This document shows, piece after piece, positions 7,030-15,560 of a stretch of DNA of 64,000 bases. The DNA comes from Klenkia taihuensis. Its GTDB lineage: Bacteria > Actinomycetota > Actinomycetes > Mycobacteriales > Geodermatophilaceae. The position numbers and the translations under genes were made by a program. Location: NCBI RefSeq assembly GCF_900112525.1, contig NZ_FOMD01000001.1, positions 1,302,001-1,366,000 on the forward strand, in the 5' to 3' direction. The notes beneath the pieces are model-generated. The model saw only the letters and a program-made list of their open reading frames with translations. It was not told the origin of the DNA and made no database searches. Numbering within the stretch: the stretch's first letter is position 1; the number at the start of each line of letters is the position of its first letter.

Positions 7030-8064
7030 GTGAGCCGTCGTGTGACCGTCCTGGTGGCGGGTGTGGTGCTGCTGCTGGGGTTCGGCCTGGTGGGCACGCT
7101 GGTGCCGGTGCCCTACGTCGCGCAGGTGCCCGGGCCCACCTACAACACCCTCGGCGACCTCGACGGCGAGCCGATCATCAGCGTCGCCGGCCGCGACCGC
7201 AACGACGTCAGCGGCAACCTCAACCTGACCACCGTGGGCGTGCCGCAGCGGCCCCTGACGCTGGTCGGCGCGGTGCAGGGGTGGTTCTCCGACGAGGTGT
7301 CGGTCGTCCCGCGCGACACCGTCTACCCGCCCGACCGGACGGTCGAGGAGACCCAGCAGCAGAACCGGCAGGCCTTCCTGACCTCCGAGCAGTCGGCCAA
7401 CGCCGCCGCGCTGGGCGAGCTGGGCTACCCGGAGAAGGTGGTCGTGCAGACCGTGGCCGACGGCTCGCCCTCGGCCGGCCAGTTGGAGACCGGCGACGCC
7501 ATCGAGGCGGTCGACGGGACGCCCACGCCGGACACCGACGCCCTGGACGCGGCGCTCACCGCCATCCCGGCCGGCACCGAGGTCGCCGTGGACTACACCC
7601 GGCTGGGCCAGCCGGGCACGGCCACGGTCACCACGACGTCCAACGACAGCCGGCCCGGCTCCTTCCTCGGCATCGGGGTGCTGCAGACGCCGTCCGCGCC
7701 GTTCACGGTGTCCATCCGGGTCAACGACGTCGGCGGCCCCTCGGCCGGGCTGATGCTGACCCTGGGGATCATCGACCTGGTCGGGGACACCGACCTGACC
7801 GAGGGCGCGGTCATCGCCGGCACCGGCACCATCGACGCCGCCGGCACCGTCGGGCCCATCGGGGGCATCCCGCTGAAGATGATCGCCGCCCGCGACATCG
7901 GCGCGCAGCTGTTCCTGGTGCCCGCGGACAACTGCCAGGAGGCGCTGGCCAACGCCCAGCCGGGTCTGCCGATGGCCCGGGTGGCCTCGCTGGAGGACGC
8001 GCTGACCGCGCTGCAGACCTTCCGCGACGGCGGCACCCCCGCCCCCTGCACCGCCGGCGACTGA
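7030..8064 (+). CDS. Membrane-anchored PDZ/Lon-like (S16) protease, YlbL type
   Basis: 344-residue protein with one N-terminal membrane anchor (VTVLVAGVVLLLGFGLVGTL), an extracytoplasmic PDZ domain (~150-210, ending around AVDYTRLGQPGTATV) and a C-terminal Lon-type protease domain. The catalytic dyad is Ser238 in GGPSAG and Lys283 in GIPLKMIAA. Relatives such as Bacillus YlbL and Mycobacterium Rv3194c are envelope proteases. A TACTGT box (7016-7021) ends eight bases before GTG 7030 and no Shine-Dalgarno is visible, so translation is probably leaderless. It is followed by the UPF0182 gene in the same order as in mycobacteria. Confidence 0.9.
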   Translation: MSRRVTVLVAGVVLLLGFGLVGTLVPVPYVAQVPGPTYNTLGDLDGEPIISVAGRDRNDVSGNLNLTTVGVPQRPLTLVGAVQGWFSDEVSVVPRDTVYPPDRTVEETQQQNRQAFLTSEQSANAAALGELGYPEKVVVQTVADGSPSAGQLETGDAIEAVDGTPTPDTDALDAALTAIPAGTEVAVDYTRLGQPGTATVTTTSNDSRPGSFLGIGVLQTPSAPFTVSIRVNDVGGPSAGLMLTLGIIDLVGDTDLTEGAVIAGTGTIDAAGTVGPIGGIPLKMIAARDIGAQLFLVPADNCQEALANAQPGLPMARVASLEDALTALQTFRDGGTPAPCTAGD

Positions 8065-8290
8065 CCGCCGACCGACCGCTGACCGACCTTGCCGCCGGGC
8101 ACCCAGGCGGACGTGGTGTGCTTGACGGGCAACCGGGAACCCCGGGGCGCCCGCGGCAGTTGAGCAGTCGTCCCCGGCCCAGGTTGCCCCTCGCACCTGT
8201 CGGGCGGCTGTCGGACACCGATCGGGACGCTGTGCACCCGGTCCCGTCGGCAGCGGGACGACGTGATCGTTTCTACGAAGGAGCCCGCCC

Positions 8291-11287
8291 GTGACCATGC
8301 GGCCACCCGTGCCGGTGCCGACCCTGTCCCGGCGCGCCAAGCTGGTCATCGGCGTCATCGCCGTCCTGCTGGTGCTGTTCACCGTCATCGGCACCCTGAC
8401 CAACGTCTACGTCGACTACCTGTGGTTCGACGAGACCGGCTACACCGAGGTCTTCTGGACCGAGCTGCAGACCCGTGCGCTGCTGTTCGCCGTGGCCGGC
8501 GTGGCCACCGGCGGCCTGGTCGCGCTGTCGGTCTACCTGGCCTACCGCTTCCGGCCCACGTTCCGGCCGATGAGCCTGGAGCAGCAGAACCTCGAGCGCT
8601 ACCGCCAGTCCCTCGAGCCCCGCCGCGTCGTGGTCCTCACCGCGGTCGCCGTCGTGCTCGGCCTCTTCGCCGGGTTCACCGCGCAGGGCAGCTGGGAGAC
8701 GTGGCTGCAGTTCCGCAACTCCACCGATTTCGGCACCACCGACCCGCAGTTCGGGCTGGACAACTCCTTCTTCGTCTTCGACTACCCCTTCTACCGGCTG
8801 GCGCTGGGCTTCGGGTTCGCGATCGTGATCCTCGCGCTCATCGGCTCGCTGCTGACCCACTACGTCTTCGGCGGCCTGCGGCTGCAGACCCCCGGCCAGA
8901 AGCTCTCCGGCGCGGCCCGGGTGCAGCTGTCGGTGCTGCTGGGCGTCTTCGTGGCGCTCAAGGCGGTCGCCTACTGGCTGGACCGCTACGGCACGGTCTA
9001 CTCCGACCGCGGCGGGGTGTTCACCGGCGCCAGCTACACCGACGTCAACGCCCTGCTGCCGGCCAAGACGATCCTGGTCTTCGTCGCGGTCATCTGCGCC
9101 GTGGCGTTCTTCGCCAACATCGTCGTCCGCAACTTCGCGCTGCCGGCCGCGTCGCTGGTGCTGCTGATGCTGTCCTCGCTGGTCATCGGGGTCGCCTACC
9201 CGGCGATCGTGCAGCAGTTCGTCGTCCGCCCGACCCCCGACGAGCGGGAGGCGCCCTACATCGCCCGGGCGATCGACGCGACCCGCGAGGCCTACGACAT
9301 CGCCGACGTCGACTACGTCAACTACGCCCAGGACCAGACCGGGGACTCGGCCAGCGACGCCGACGCCGCGCAGGCCGCCGCCGAGCTCTCCGGGTCGCCG
9401 ACCGTGGAGAACATCCGGCTGCTGGACCCGAACGTGCTGGCTCCGACGTTCACCGCGCTGCAGCAGATCCGCAACGTCTACGGCTTCCCGGAGCGGCTGG
9501 ACGTCGACCGCTACACCGTCGACGGGGTCACCCAGGACTACGTGGTCGCCGTCCGCGAGCTGGACCAGACCAACCTGTCGGACAACCAGAGCAGCTGGAT
9601 CAACCGGCACACCGTCTACACCCACGGCAACGGCTTCGTGGCCGCGCCGGCCAACCAGGTGGTCACCGGGCAGAACGACGGCGGGCAGCCGAACTTCACC
9701 GGCGCCAGCGACCTGCCGACCACCGGTGACATCCCGGTCGACCAGACCCGCATCTACTACGGCGAGCTGCTCAACGACAACGGCACCGACGTCTACTCGG
9801 TGGTCGGTGCCGCCGACGGCGAGGGCCCGCGGGAGTTCGACCGGCCCGAGTCCGGCGGCGGCGACGAGGGCCAGGTCAACTCGACCTACGACGGCTCCGG
9901 CGGCGTGTCGATCGGCAGCTTCTTCCGGCAGCTGACCTTCGCCATCTACTACCGCGAGCGGAACTTCATCCTCTCCGGCGCGGTGAACGACAACTCCCGC
10001 GTGCTCTACGTGCGCGACCCGCTGGACCGGGTGGAGAAGGCCGCCCCGTTCCTCACCGTGGACGGCGACCCCTACCCCGCGGTGGTCGACGGCCGGGTGA
10101 CCTGGATCCTCGACGGCTACACCACCTCGGACGCCTTCCCCTACGCCGAGCAGATGGAGCTGGGCGAGGCGACCACGGACGCCCTCACCGGCACCGGCAC
10201 GACCGCGCTGCCGAACGAGACGTTCAACTACGTGCGCAACTCGGTGAAGGCCACCGTCGACGCCTACGACGGCACGGTGACCCTCTACGCCTGGGACGAC
10301 CAGGACCCGGTGCTGCAGACCTACATGAAGGCCTTCCCGGGCATCGTCCAGCCGCGGTCGGACATGTCCGACGACCTGGTCAGCCACGTGCGCTACCCGG
10401 AGGACCTGTTCAAGCTGCAGCGCGACGTGCTGACCCGCTACCACGTCAGCGACGCCGGGGACTTCTACAACCAGAACGACCGGTGGCAGATCCCGAGCGA
10501 CCCGACGCGCAACACCGACCAGGCGCAGCCGCCGTACTACATCCTCAGCCAGCGGCCCGGTGACTCCGGGGCGACGTTCCAGCTGACCAGCGCGCTGAAC
10601 GCGTTCAACCGCGAGAACCTGTCGGCGTTCATCTCCGCCTCGGCCGACCCCGCGACGTACGGCGAGCTGCAGGTGCTGCGGCTGCCGGGCAACACGCCCT
10701 ACCAGGGACCCAGCCAGGTGCAGAACGCCATGACGTCGAACGAGACGGTGGCCTCGAACCTGAACATCCTGAGACAGGGCAGCACGGTCCAGTTCGGCAA
10801 CCTGCTGACCCTGCCCATCGGCAACGCCGGCCTGCTCTACGTCGAGCCGGTGTACGTGCAGAGCCAGGACAACAACGGGTTCCCGCTGCTGCAGAAGGTG
10901 ATCGTCAACTACCAGGGCCGGATCGGGTACGGCGACACCCTCGCGCAGGGGCTGGACCAGGTGTTCGGCGCCGGCACCGGCGACGCGGCCCCCGACGGCG
11001 GCAGCACCTCCGGTGGCGGTGGGGGCTCCAGCCCGCCGACGACGTCGGCGCCGACCACCACCAGCCCGCCGGCGGACGGCGGCGCGGGCACCGTGGTCGA
11101 CTCGGCGACGGCGCAGGCGATCGCCCAGATCCAGCAGGCGCTGCAGGACCTGGCGGCCGCCCAGCAGGCCGGCGACTTCGCCGCGGTCGGGGCCGCCCAG
11201 CAGGCCCTGGCGGACGCGTCGGCGGCGTTCGAGGCCGCGCAGTCGTCGGCCTCGGCGAGCAGCGCACCGGCCAGCCCGACGGGCTGA
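8291..11287 (+). CDS. UPF0182 family large membrane protein
   Basis: 998-residue UPF0182 protein. About seven hydrophobic helices fill the first ~300 residues (first: LVIGVIAVLLVLFTVIGTL), followed by a long extracytoplasmic domain rich in Tyr, Asn and Asp. The C-terminal ~100 residues are a Gly/Ser/Thr/Pro linker and an Ala/Gln-rich predicted helix (ATAQAIAQIQQALQDLAAAQQ). GTG 8291 has a GAAGGAG Shine-Dalgarno. The family is widespread in actinobacteria and its function is unknown. A tRNA gene begins 48 bases after the stop. Confidence 0.92.
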   Translation: MTMRPPVPVPTLSRRAKLVIGVIAVLLVLFTVIGTLTNVYVDYLWFDETGYTEVFWTELQTRALLFAVAGVATGGLVALSVYLAYRFRPTFRPMSLEQQNLERYRQSLEPRRVVVLTAVAVVLGLFAGFTAQGSWETWLQFRNSTDFGTTDPQFGLDNSFFVFDYPFYRLALGFGFAIVILALIGSLLTHYVFGGLRLQTPGQKLSGAARVQLSVLLGVFVALKAVAYWLDRYGTVYSDRGGVFTGASYTDVNALLPAKTILVFVAVICAVAFFANIVVRNFALPAASLVLLMLSSLVIGVAYPAIVQQFVVRPTPDEREAPYIARAIDATREAYDIADVDYVNYAQDQTGDSASDADAAQAAAELSGSPTVENIRLLDPNVLAPTFTALQQIRNVYGFPERLDVDRYTVDGVTQDYVVAVRELDQTNLSDNQSSWINRHTVYTHGNGFVAAPANQVVTGQNDGGQPNFTGASDLPTTGDIPVDQTRIYYGELLNDNGTDVYSVVGAADGEGPREFDRPESGGGDEGQVNSTYDGSGGVSIGSFFRQLTFAIYYRERNFILSGAVNDNSRVLYVRDPLDRVEKAAPFLTVDGDPYPAVVDGRVTWILDGYTTSDAFPYAEQMELGEATTDALTGTGTTALPNETFNYVRNSVKATVDAYDGTVTLYAWDDQDPVLQTYMKAFPGIVQPRSDMSDDLVSHVRYPEDLFKLQRDVLTRYHVSDAGDFYNQNDRWQIPSDPTRNTDQAQPPYYILSQRPGDSGATFQLTSALNAFNRENLSAFISASADPATYGELQVLRLPGNTPYQGPSQVQNAMTSNETVASNLNILRQGSTVQFGNLLTLPIGNAGLLYVEPVYVQSQDNNGFPLLQKVIVNYQGRIGYGDTLAQGLDQVFGAGTGDAAPDGGSTSGGGGGSSPPTTSAPTTTSPPADGGAGTVVDSATAQAIAQIQQALQDLAAAQQAGDFAAVGAAQQALADASAAFEAAQSSASASSAPASPTG

Positions 11288-11335
11288 CCCCCGGTGGGAC
11301 CGCCCGCCCCGGCCGGGGTAGGGTGGTCCCACCGA

Positions 11336-11412
11336 CGCGGGGTGGAGCAGCTCGGTAGCTCGCTGGGCTCATAACCCAGAGGTCACAGGTTCAAATCCTG
11401 TCCCCGCTACCA
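11336..11412 (+). tRNA. Initiator tRNA-fMet (CAT), copy 1
   Basis: 77-base cloverleaf with encoded CCA. Anticodon CAT lies in CTGGGCTCATAACCCAG, and the three consecutive G:C pairs of that stem mark an initiator. Base 1 is C facing U72, the unpaired acceptor end expected of formyl-Met initiators. A TAGGGT box (11319-11324) is a plausible -10. The mature sequence is identical to the copy at 12958. Confidence 0.95.
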
Positions 11413-11415
11413 CCA

Positions 11416-11449
11416 CGAAGGCCCGGGCTCCTCGGAGCCCGGGCCTTCG
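11416..11449 (+). terminator. Terminator after initiator tRNA copy 1
   Basis: Perfect 15-bp stem (CGAAGGCCCGGGCTC / GAGCCCGGGCCTTCG) with loop CTCG, beginning three bases after the tRNA CCA end. Confidence 0.85.
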
Positions 11450-11468
11450 TCGTCGTCACACTGGCTGC

Positions 11469-12896
11469 GTGACGGCCGACCGCGACCCCCGCCGCCCCTC
11501 GGAGCGGCGACGCGACCCGCAGCCGCTGCTGCGCCGGCGGATCGCCTCCGGGCGGGGCGCGATGGAGCAGCCCAACGCCACCGGGGACGGTCCGCTGCGG
11601 CTGGACGTCCGGTTCTGGGTCCTCGTGGTCGCGGTGGGCGTGGCCGGGGGGCTGTTCGGGGTCGCGCTGACCGCCGTGCTGGACGCGGTGGTGCACCTGG
11701 CGTACGGCGGCACCGTCGCCGGGTTCGCCGCGGCCGTGCAGGAGGCCTCGTGGGCCCGCCGGCTGGTGGTGCTCGCCGTGGCCGGGCTGGTCACCGGGGT
11801 CGGCTGGGCCCTGCTGCGCCGGTTCGCCGCCGGCCGCCCGGCCGACCTCGACGACGCGGTGTGGACCGGGACGGGGGAGCTGTCCTTCCGCCGCAGCTCG
11901 GTGTCCTCGCTGCTGTCGATGGTCGCCGTGGGGGCGGGGGCGTCCCTGGGCCGGGAGGCCGGGCCGAAGCTGATGGGCGCGGTGTCGGGCAGCCTGCTGT
12001 CGCGGTGGGCCGGGACCCCGCCGGAGCAGCGGCGGCTGCTGGTGGCGTGCGGCGCGGGGGCGGGGATGGCCGCGGTCTACAACGTGCCGGTCGGCGGCGC
12101 GCTGATCGCGGCCGAGGTGCTGCTGGGGTCGATCACGCTGCCGGTCGTGCTGCCCGCGCTGGCCTGCAGCACGGTCGCCACGGTCGCCGCCTGGGTCTAC
12201 CTGCCGGTGCAGGCCACCTACGCCGACGTCCCCGCCTTCCCCGTCACCGCCACCCAGGTCGTGTGGGCCCTGGTCGCCGGACCGGTGGTCGGCCTGCTGG
12301 CCGTCGCCTGGACCCGGCTGGTCGGGTGGGTGTCCGAGCACCGCGTCCGGGGCCGCTGGGCCGCGCTCGGGCCGCTGGTCGGTTTCGCCGCCCTGGGCGG
12401 GGTGGCGGTGGCCTTCCCGCAGCTGCTGGGCAACGGCCAGGACCTCGCCGAGGGCGCGTTCCTCGGCACCGTCCCGCTGGGGCTGGCCCTCGTGCTCGTC
12501 GCGCTCAAGCCACTGGTGACGGCGCTGTGCCTGGGCAGCGGCGCCACCGGCGGGCTGTTCACCCCGACGCTGGCCACCGGGGCGGTGCTCGGCGTCGTCC
12601 TGGGGTCGGCGTGGGAGCTGGCCTGGCCGGGCGGGCCCGCGGGCGGGTACGCCCTCGTCGCGGCGGCGGCGTTCCTGGCCGCCGCCACCCAGGCGCCGCT
12701 GTCGGCGCTGGTCCTGGTGGTCGAGCTGACCCGGACCGCGGACTCCCTCGTCGTCCCGGTGGCCCTGGCCGTGGCCGGCGCGACCGTGGTGGCGCGGTAC
12801 GTGGACGGCTACTCGATCTACTCGGCCCGTCTGCCGCGGACCGCGCCCACCGCCGACGGCGACGAGCCCGCCCGGCGGGTGGAGGGGGCGGGGTGA
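11469..12896 (+). CDS. ClC-family chloride channel/transporter
   Basis: 475-residue polytopic membrane protein of the ClC family. The anion-pathway motif is GASLGREAGPKLMG, a variant of GREGP that retains the gating-glutamate position, and the second filter motif is GSGATGGLFTPTLATG (GxFxP). Around ten to twelve hydrophobic segments follow a ~40-residue basic, Arg-rich N terminus. GTG 11469 is the longest start, and an internal ATG (MEQPNATG) about 30 residues later is possible. Glutamate at the gate suggests a Cl-/H+ exchanger, but channel behaviour cannot be excluded. The gene is bracketed by two copies of the initiator tRNA-terminator unit. Confidence 0.88.
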   Translation: MTADRDPRRPSERRRDPQPLLRRRIASGRGAMEQPNATGDGPLRLDVRFWVLVVAVGVAGGLFGVALTAVLDAVVHLAYGGTVAGFAAAVQEASWARRLVVLAVAGLVTGVGWALLRRFAAGRPADLDDAVWTGTGELSFRRSSVSSLLSMVAVGAGASLGREAGPKLMGAVSGSLLSRWAGTPPEQRRLLVACGAGAGMAAVYNVPVGGALIAAEVLLGSITLPVVLPALACSTVATVAAWVYLPVQATYADVPAFPVTATQVVWALVAGPVVGLLAVAWTRLVGWVSEHRVRGRWAALGPLVGFAALGGVAVAFPQLLGNGQDLAEGAFLGTVPLGLALVLVALKPLVTALCLGSGATGGLFTPTLATGAVLGVVLGSAWELAWPGGPAGGYALVAAAAFLAAATQAPLSALVLVVELTRTADSLVVPVALAVAGATVVARYVDGYSIYSARLPRTAPTADGDEPARRVEGAG

Positions 12897-12957
12897 GCGT
12901 GCTCACCCCGGGCCGGTTCGACGTCGTCCCGATCGCGGGGTAGTGTTCTCCTTGCGA

Positions 12958-13034
12958 CGCGGGGTGGAGCAGCTCGGTAGCTCGCTGGGCTCATAACCCA
13001 GAGGTCACAGGTTCAAATCCTGTCCCCGCTACCA
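12958..13034 (+). tRNA. Initiator tRNA-fMet (CAT), copy 2
   Basis: Identical over 77 bases to the copy at 11336, with the CAT anticodon, the GGG/CCC anticodon stem and the encoded CCA. It has its own promoter-like elements: TTCGAC (12917-12922), an 18-base spacer and TAGTGT (12941-12946). Confidence 0.95.
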
Positions 13035-13037
13035 CCA

Positions 13038-13071
13038 CGAAGGCCCGGACTCCTCGGAGTCCGGGCCTTCG
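13038..13071 (+). terminator. Terminator after initiator tRNA copy 2
   Basis: Same 15-bp stem as copy 1 except that one G:C pair is A:T (13049/13060), so the stem stays perfect. Confidence 0.85.
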
Positions 13072-13129
13072 TCGTGTGCGGGTCCCGCCCGGGGAACACC
13101 GCGGGCCGCCGGTCCGGTTGGGTGGGGGC

Positions 13130-13768
13130 GTGAGCGACCCCTTCGCCGTCCGGTCCGACGACCACGTCTACGGCGACCCCGCCGCCGCGGTCACCGTCCT
13201 GGAGTACGGCGACTTCCAGTGCCCCTACTGCGCGGCCGCCGCCCCGGTGCTGCAGACCCTGGTCGACGAGTCCCGCGGCGGCGTCCGGCTGGTCTTCCGG
13301 AACTGGCCGCTGCCCGACGTGCACCCCTACGCGCTGACCGCGGCGCTCGCCGCCGAGGCCGCCGCGGACCAGGGCCGCTACTGGGAGATGCACCACCTGC
13401 TGTTCCGCCGCCAGGACCACCTCGCCGACGCCGACCTGGTCCGCTACGGCGAGGAGCTCGGCCTGGACACGGTCCGGCTGGTGGGGGAGGCCGCGCAGCC
13501 CTACGGGGACAAGGTGGAGGCCGACTTCGCCACCGGGGTGGCCCTCGGGGTGCCCGGCACGCCGACGGTCTACCTGGACGGCCAGCTGTTCAGCGGCCGG
13601 CCGGACCTGCGGGCGCTGCGCCGGGCGATCGGTGCCGCCTCAGAGCCGGGGGGCCAGCCAGGGGCGGGGCGGCAGCGACGGGGGCTCCTCCGACGCCGGC
13701 GAGCACAGCGGGAAGCGCTCGCCGAGGGTGCGCAGCAGGACGGTGCCGAGGACCGCTGCGGTCAGTGA
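13130..13768 (+). CDS. DsbA-family thioredoxin-fold protein with non-native tail
   Basis: 212-residue DsbA/FrnE-like protein. The redox motif CPYC lies in EYGDFQCPYCAAAAPVL and the cis-proline loop in VPGTPTVYLDG. There is no signal peptide, so it is probably cytoplasmic. GTG 13130 fits the family start (SDPFAVRSDDHVYG). The recognisable domain ends near RALRRAIGAAS. The remaining ~40 Arg/Gly-rich residues are antisense to the 3' end of nhaA and use many A/T-ending codons, which suggests loss of the original stop. Some actinobacterial NhaA proteins carry a DsbA-like C-terminal domain, so adjacency to nhaA may be meaningful. Confidence 0.82.
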   Translation: MSDPFAVRSDDHVYGDPAAAVTVLEYGDFQCPYCAAAAPVLQTLVDESRGGVRLVFRNWPLPDVHPYALTAALAAEAAADQGRYWEMHHLLFRRQDHLADADLVRYGEELGLDTVRLVGEAAQPYGDKVEADFATGVALGVPGTPTVYLDGQLFSGRPDLRALRRAIGAASEPGGQPGAGRQRRGLLRRRRAQREALAEGAQQDGAEDRCGQ

Positions 13769-15013
13769 CCCCAGCAGGATCCCGATCTTGGCCTGCTCGC
13801 GCAGCAGCTCGTCGTCGAAGGCGAGGTCGGTGATGAACAGCGAGATGGTGAAGCCGATGCCGGCCAGGGTCGCGCCGGCCATCAGGTGCGACCAGCGCAC
13901 CCCGCCGGGCAGCACGCCCCACCCGGTGCGCAGGGCCACCAACGCGCCCAGCGTGATGCCGACCGCGTTGCCGACCACCAGGGCGACCGCGACACCGAGG
14001 GTCACCGGCGAGGTCGCCGCCGCGCGCAGCGTCTCGCCGTCGAGCACCACCCCGGCGTTGGCCAGGCCGAAGACCGGGACCACGAGGTAGGCCGTCCAGC
14101 GGTGCAGCGACTCCTGCAGCCGCGCGTTGGCCGGCACGGTGGAGGCGACGGCGAGCTTGGTGGTGCGGGCCTTGGCGGCGTCGGGGTCCTCCCGCAGCGC
14201 GCGCCCGAAGGCCGCCGTCCGCTCGACCTCCTTGCGGCTGGGCGGACGGGCCGGCAGCAGCAGCCCGACCAGGACGCCGGCCAGCGTGGCGTGCACGCCG
14301 GACTCGTGCACGGCCAGCCAGAGCGCGACACCGGTGAGGACGTAGGGCGTCAGCGTCCACACCCCGGCCCAGCGCAGCAGCAGCAGGACCAGCACCAGGA
14401 CGCCCGCGACGGCGAGCGCGGGCAGCACGATCTCGTCGGAGTAGAACAGCGCCATCACGGTGATCGCGCCGATGTCGTCGACGATGGCCAGGGTGAGCAG
14501 GAACAACCGCAGCCGGTCGGGGCAGCGGGGGCCGAAGAGCGCGAGGACGCCGAGCACGAACGCGGTGTCGGTGCTCATCACGATGCCCCAGCCCGACGCC
14601 GCCTCGCCGGAGGGGTTGAAGGCCAGGTAGACCAGTGCGGGCACCGCCAGGCCACCCAGCGCGCCCAGGGCGGGGGCGGCGACGGTGCGCCGGTCGCGCA
14701 GCTCGCCGGTGGCCACCTCGCGGGTGATCTCCAGCCCTACGACCAGGAAGAACAGGGCCATCGCGCCGTCGTTGACCCAGTGCCGCAGGTCCATCGACAG
14801 CACCGCGTCGCCGACGCCCAGGCTCGCCGTCGTCGACCAGAACGTCTCGTAGCCCGCCGCCCAGGGCGAGTTCGCCCAGGCCAGGGCCACCAGCGTGCCG
14901 ACCAGCAGCAGGGCCGAGCCGCCGGCCTCGGTGCCCATGTAGAGCCTCGAGGACGGCGACAGCGTGGGGACCGAGACGCGCAGCGCCGGGCCGGGGCGGG
15001 GTGCCTGGGTCAC
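13640..15013 (-). CDS. nhaA: Na+/H+ antiporter NhaA
   Basis: 457-residue NhaA antiporter exchanging cytoplasmic Na+ or Li+ for external protons. Family hallmarks are the paired aspartates in TLAIVDDIGAITVMALF (ion-binding site), MSTDTAFVLGVLALFG and the early RHWVNDGAMALFFLVVGLEI. About eleven or twelve membrane helices are visible. The cytoplasmic C terminus is short. GTG 15013 is the start. Its last 129 bases overlap the convergent DsbA-like gene. Regulation is not evident, and no NhaR-type gene is nearby. Confidence 0.93.
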   Translation of the reverse strand: MTQAPRPGPALRVSVPTLSPSSRLYMGTEAGGSALLLVGTLVALAWANSPWAAGYETFWSTTASLGVGDAVLSMDLRHWVNDGAMALFFLVVGLEITREVATGELRDRRTVAAPALGALGGLAVPALVYLAFNPSGEAASGWGIVMSTDTAFVLGVLALFGPRCPDRLRLFLLTLAIVDDIGAITVMALFYSDEIVLPALAVAGVLVLVLLLLRWAGVWTLTPYVLTGVALWLAVHESGVHATLAGVLVGLLLPARPPSRKEVERTAAFGRALREDPDAAKARTTKLAVASTVPANARLQESLHRWTAYLVVPVFGLANAGVVLDGETLRAAATSPVTLGVAVALVVGNAVGITLGALVALRTGWGVLPGGVRWSHLMAGATLAGIGFTISLFITDLAFDDELLREQAKIGILLGSLTAAVLGTVLLRTLGERFPLCSPASEEPPSLPPRPWLAPRL

Positions 15014-15032
15014 GGCGCGACCAACCTCCGGT

Positions 15033-15539
15033 TCAGAGGACGTGTTCCCCGTACATCTCGCCCAGCGGGTCGGCGATGAGCTCGATGCGGGCGCCGTCGG
15101 GGTCGCGGAAGTAGACCGACACCCCGGAGTGGACCACGTGCTCCACGCCGGCCTCGGTCAGCTTCGCCACCAGCGCCTCCCAGCGGGCCGGCTCGACGCT
15201 GATCGCGATGTGGTGCAGCCCGCCCAGCACCTCGGCGTAGGGGCCGACGGGAAGGCCCGGGAAGTCGAAGAAGGCCAGCAGGTTCTCGTGGCCGATGTCG
15301 AAGAAGAAGTGCGTGCTGCCCGGGTAGTCGCGGTTGTCGATGAGCTCGGTCAGCGGGAAGCCGAGCACGCCCTGGTAGAAGGCGATGGTGCGCTCGACGT
15401 CGCTGCTGACCAGCGCGGTGTGGTGCAGCCCGCGCGCGGTCGAGGCCGGCCGCTCCCCGGCCGGGCGCAGGTACTCGGCACGCAGCCGCTCACGGGTGGC
15501 CTCGACGGCGGCGAGATCGATGGTCATGCGTTCAACCAT
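15033..15539 (-). CDS. VOC (glyoxalase/dioxygenase superfamily) protein
   Basis: 168-residue vicinal-oxygen-chelate protein with two beta-alpha-beta-beta-beta modules. Likely metal ligands are His in GLHHTALVSSD, His in GLHHIAISVE and Glu in DPDGARIELIADPLG. The substrate cannot be assigned; extradiol dioxygenases, glyoxalases and epimerases share this fold. The start is at 15539; ATG 15527 (MTIDLAAV) is an alternative. It lies 19 bases upstream of nhaA on the same strand and may be cotranscribed with it. Confidence 0.8.
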   Translation of the reverse strand: MVERMTIDLAAVEATRERLRAEYLRPAGERPASTARGLHHTALVSSDVERTIAFYQGVLGFPLTELIDNRDYPGSTHFFFDIGHENLLAFFDFPGLPVGPYAEVLGGLHHIAISVEPARWEALVAKLTEAGVEHVVHSGVSVYFRDPDGARIELIADPLGEMYGEHVL

Positions 15540-15560
15540 CTCACCGCCGTCAAGGCTCGC

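Larger units (their letters stand above)
11333..11453 (+). repeat. Direct repeat copy 1 (initiator tRNA plus terminator)
   Basis: 121-base unit repeated at 12955-13075, 1622 bases further on. The two copies differ only at 11427/13049 (G versus A) and 11438/13060 (C versus T). These two sites pair with each other in the terminator stem, so the difference is compensatory. Confidence 0.92.
12955..13075 (+). repeat. Direct repeat copy 2 (initiator tRNA plus terminator)
   Basis: Second copy of the 121-base unit at 11333-11453; the only two differences are a compensatory pair in the terminator stem. Confidence 0.92.

Noticed and set aside
8273-11332. Thousand-codon open frame antisense to the UPF0182 gene
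   Set aside because: It mirrors the high-GC codon bias of the real gene on the other strand, has no recognisable domain, and the UPF0182 protein fits family expectations perfectly.
11333-13075. tRNA direct repeats as the attachment sites of a mobile element
   Set aside because: The interval holds only a ClC channel gene with native-looking codon use. There is no integrase, transposase or phage gene, so duplication of the tRNA unit is the simpler reading.
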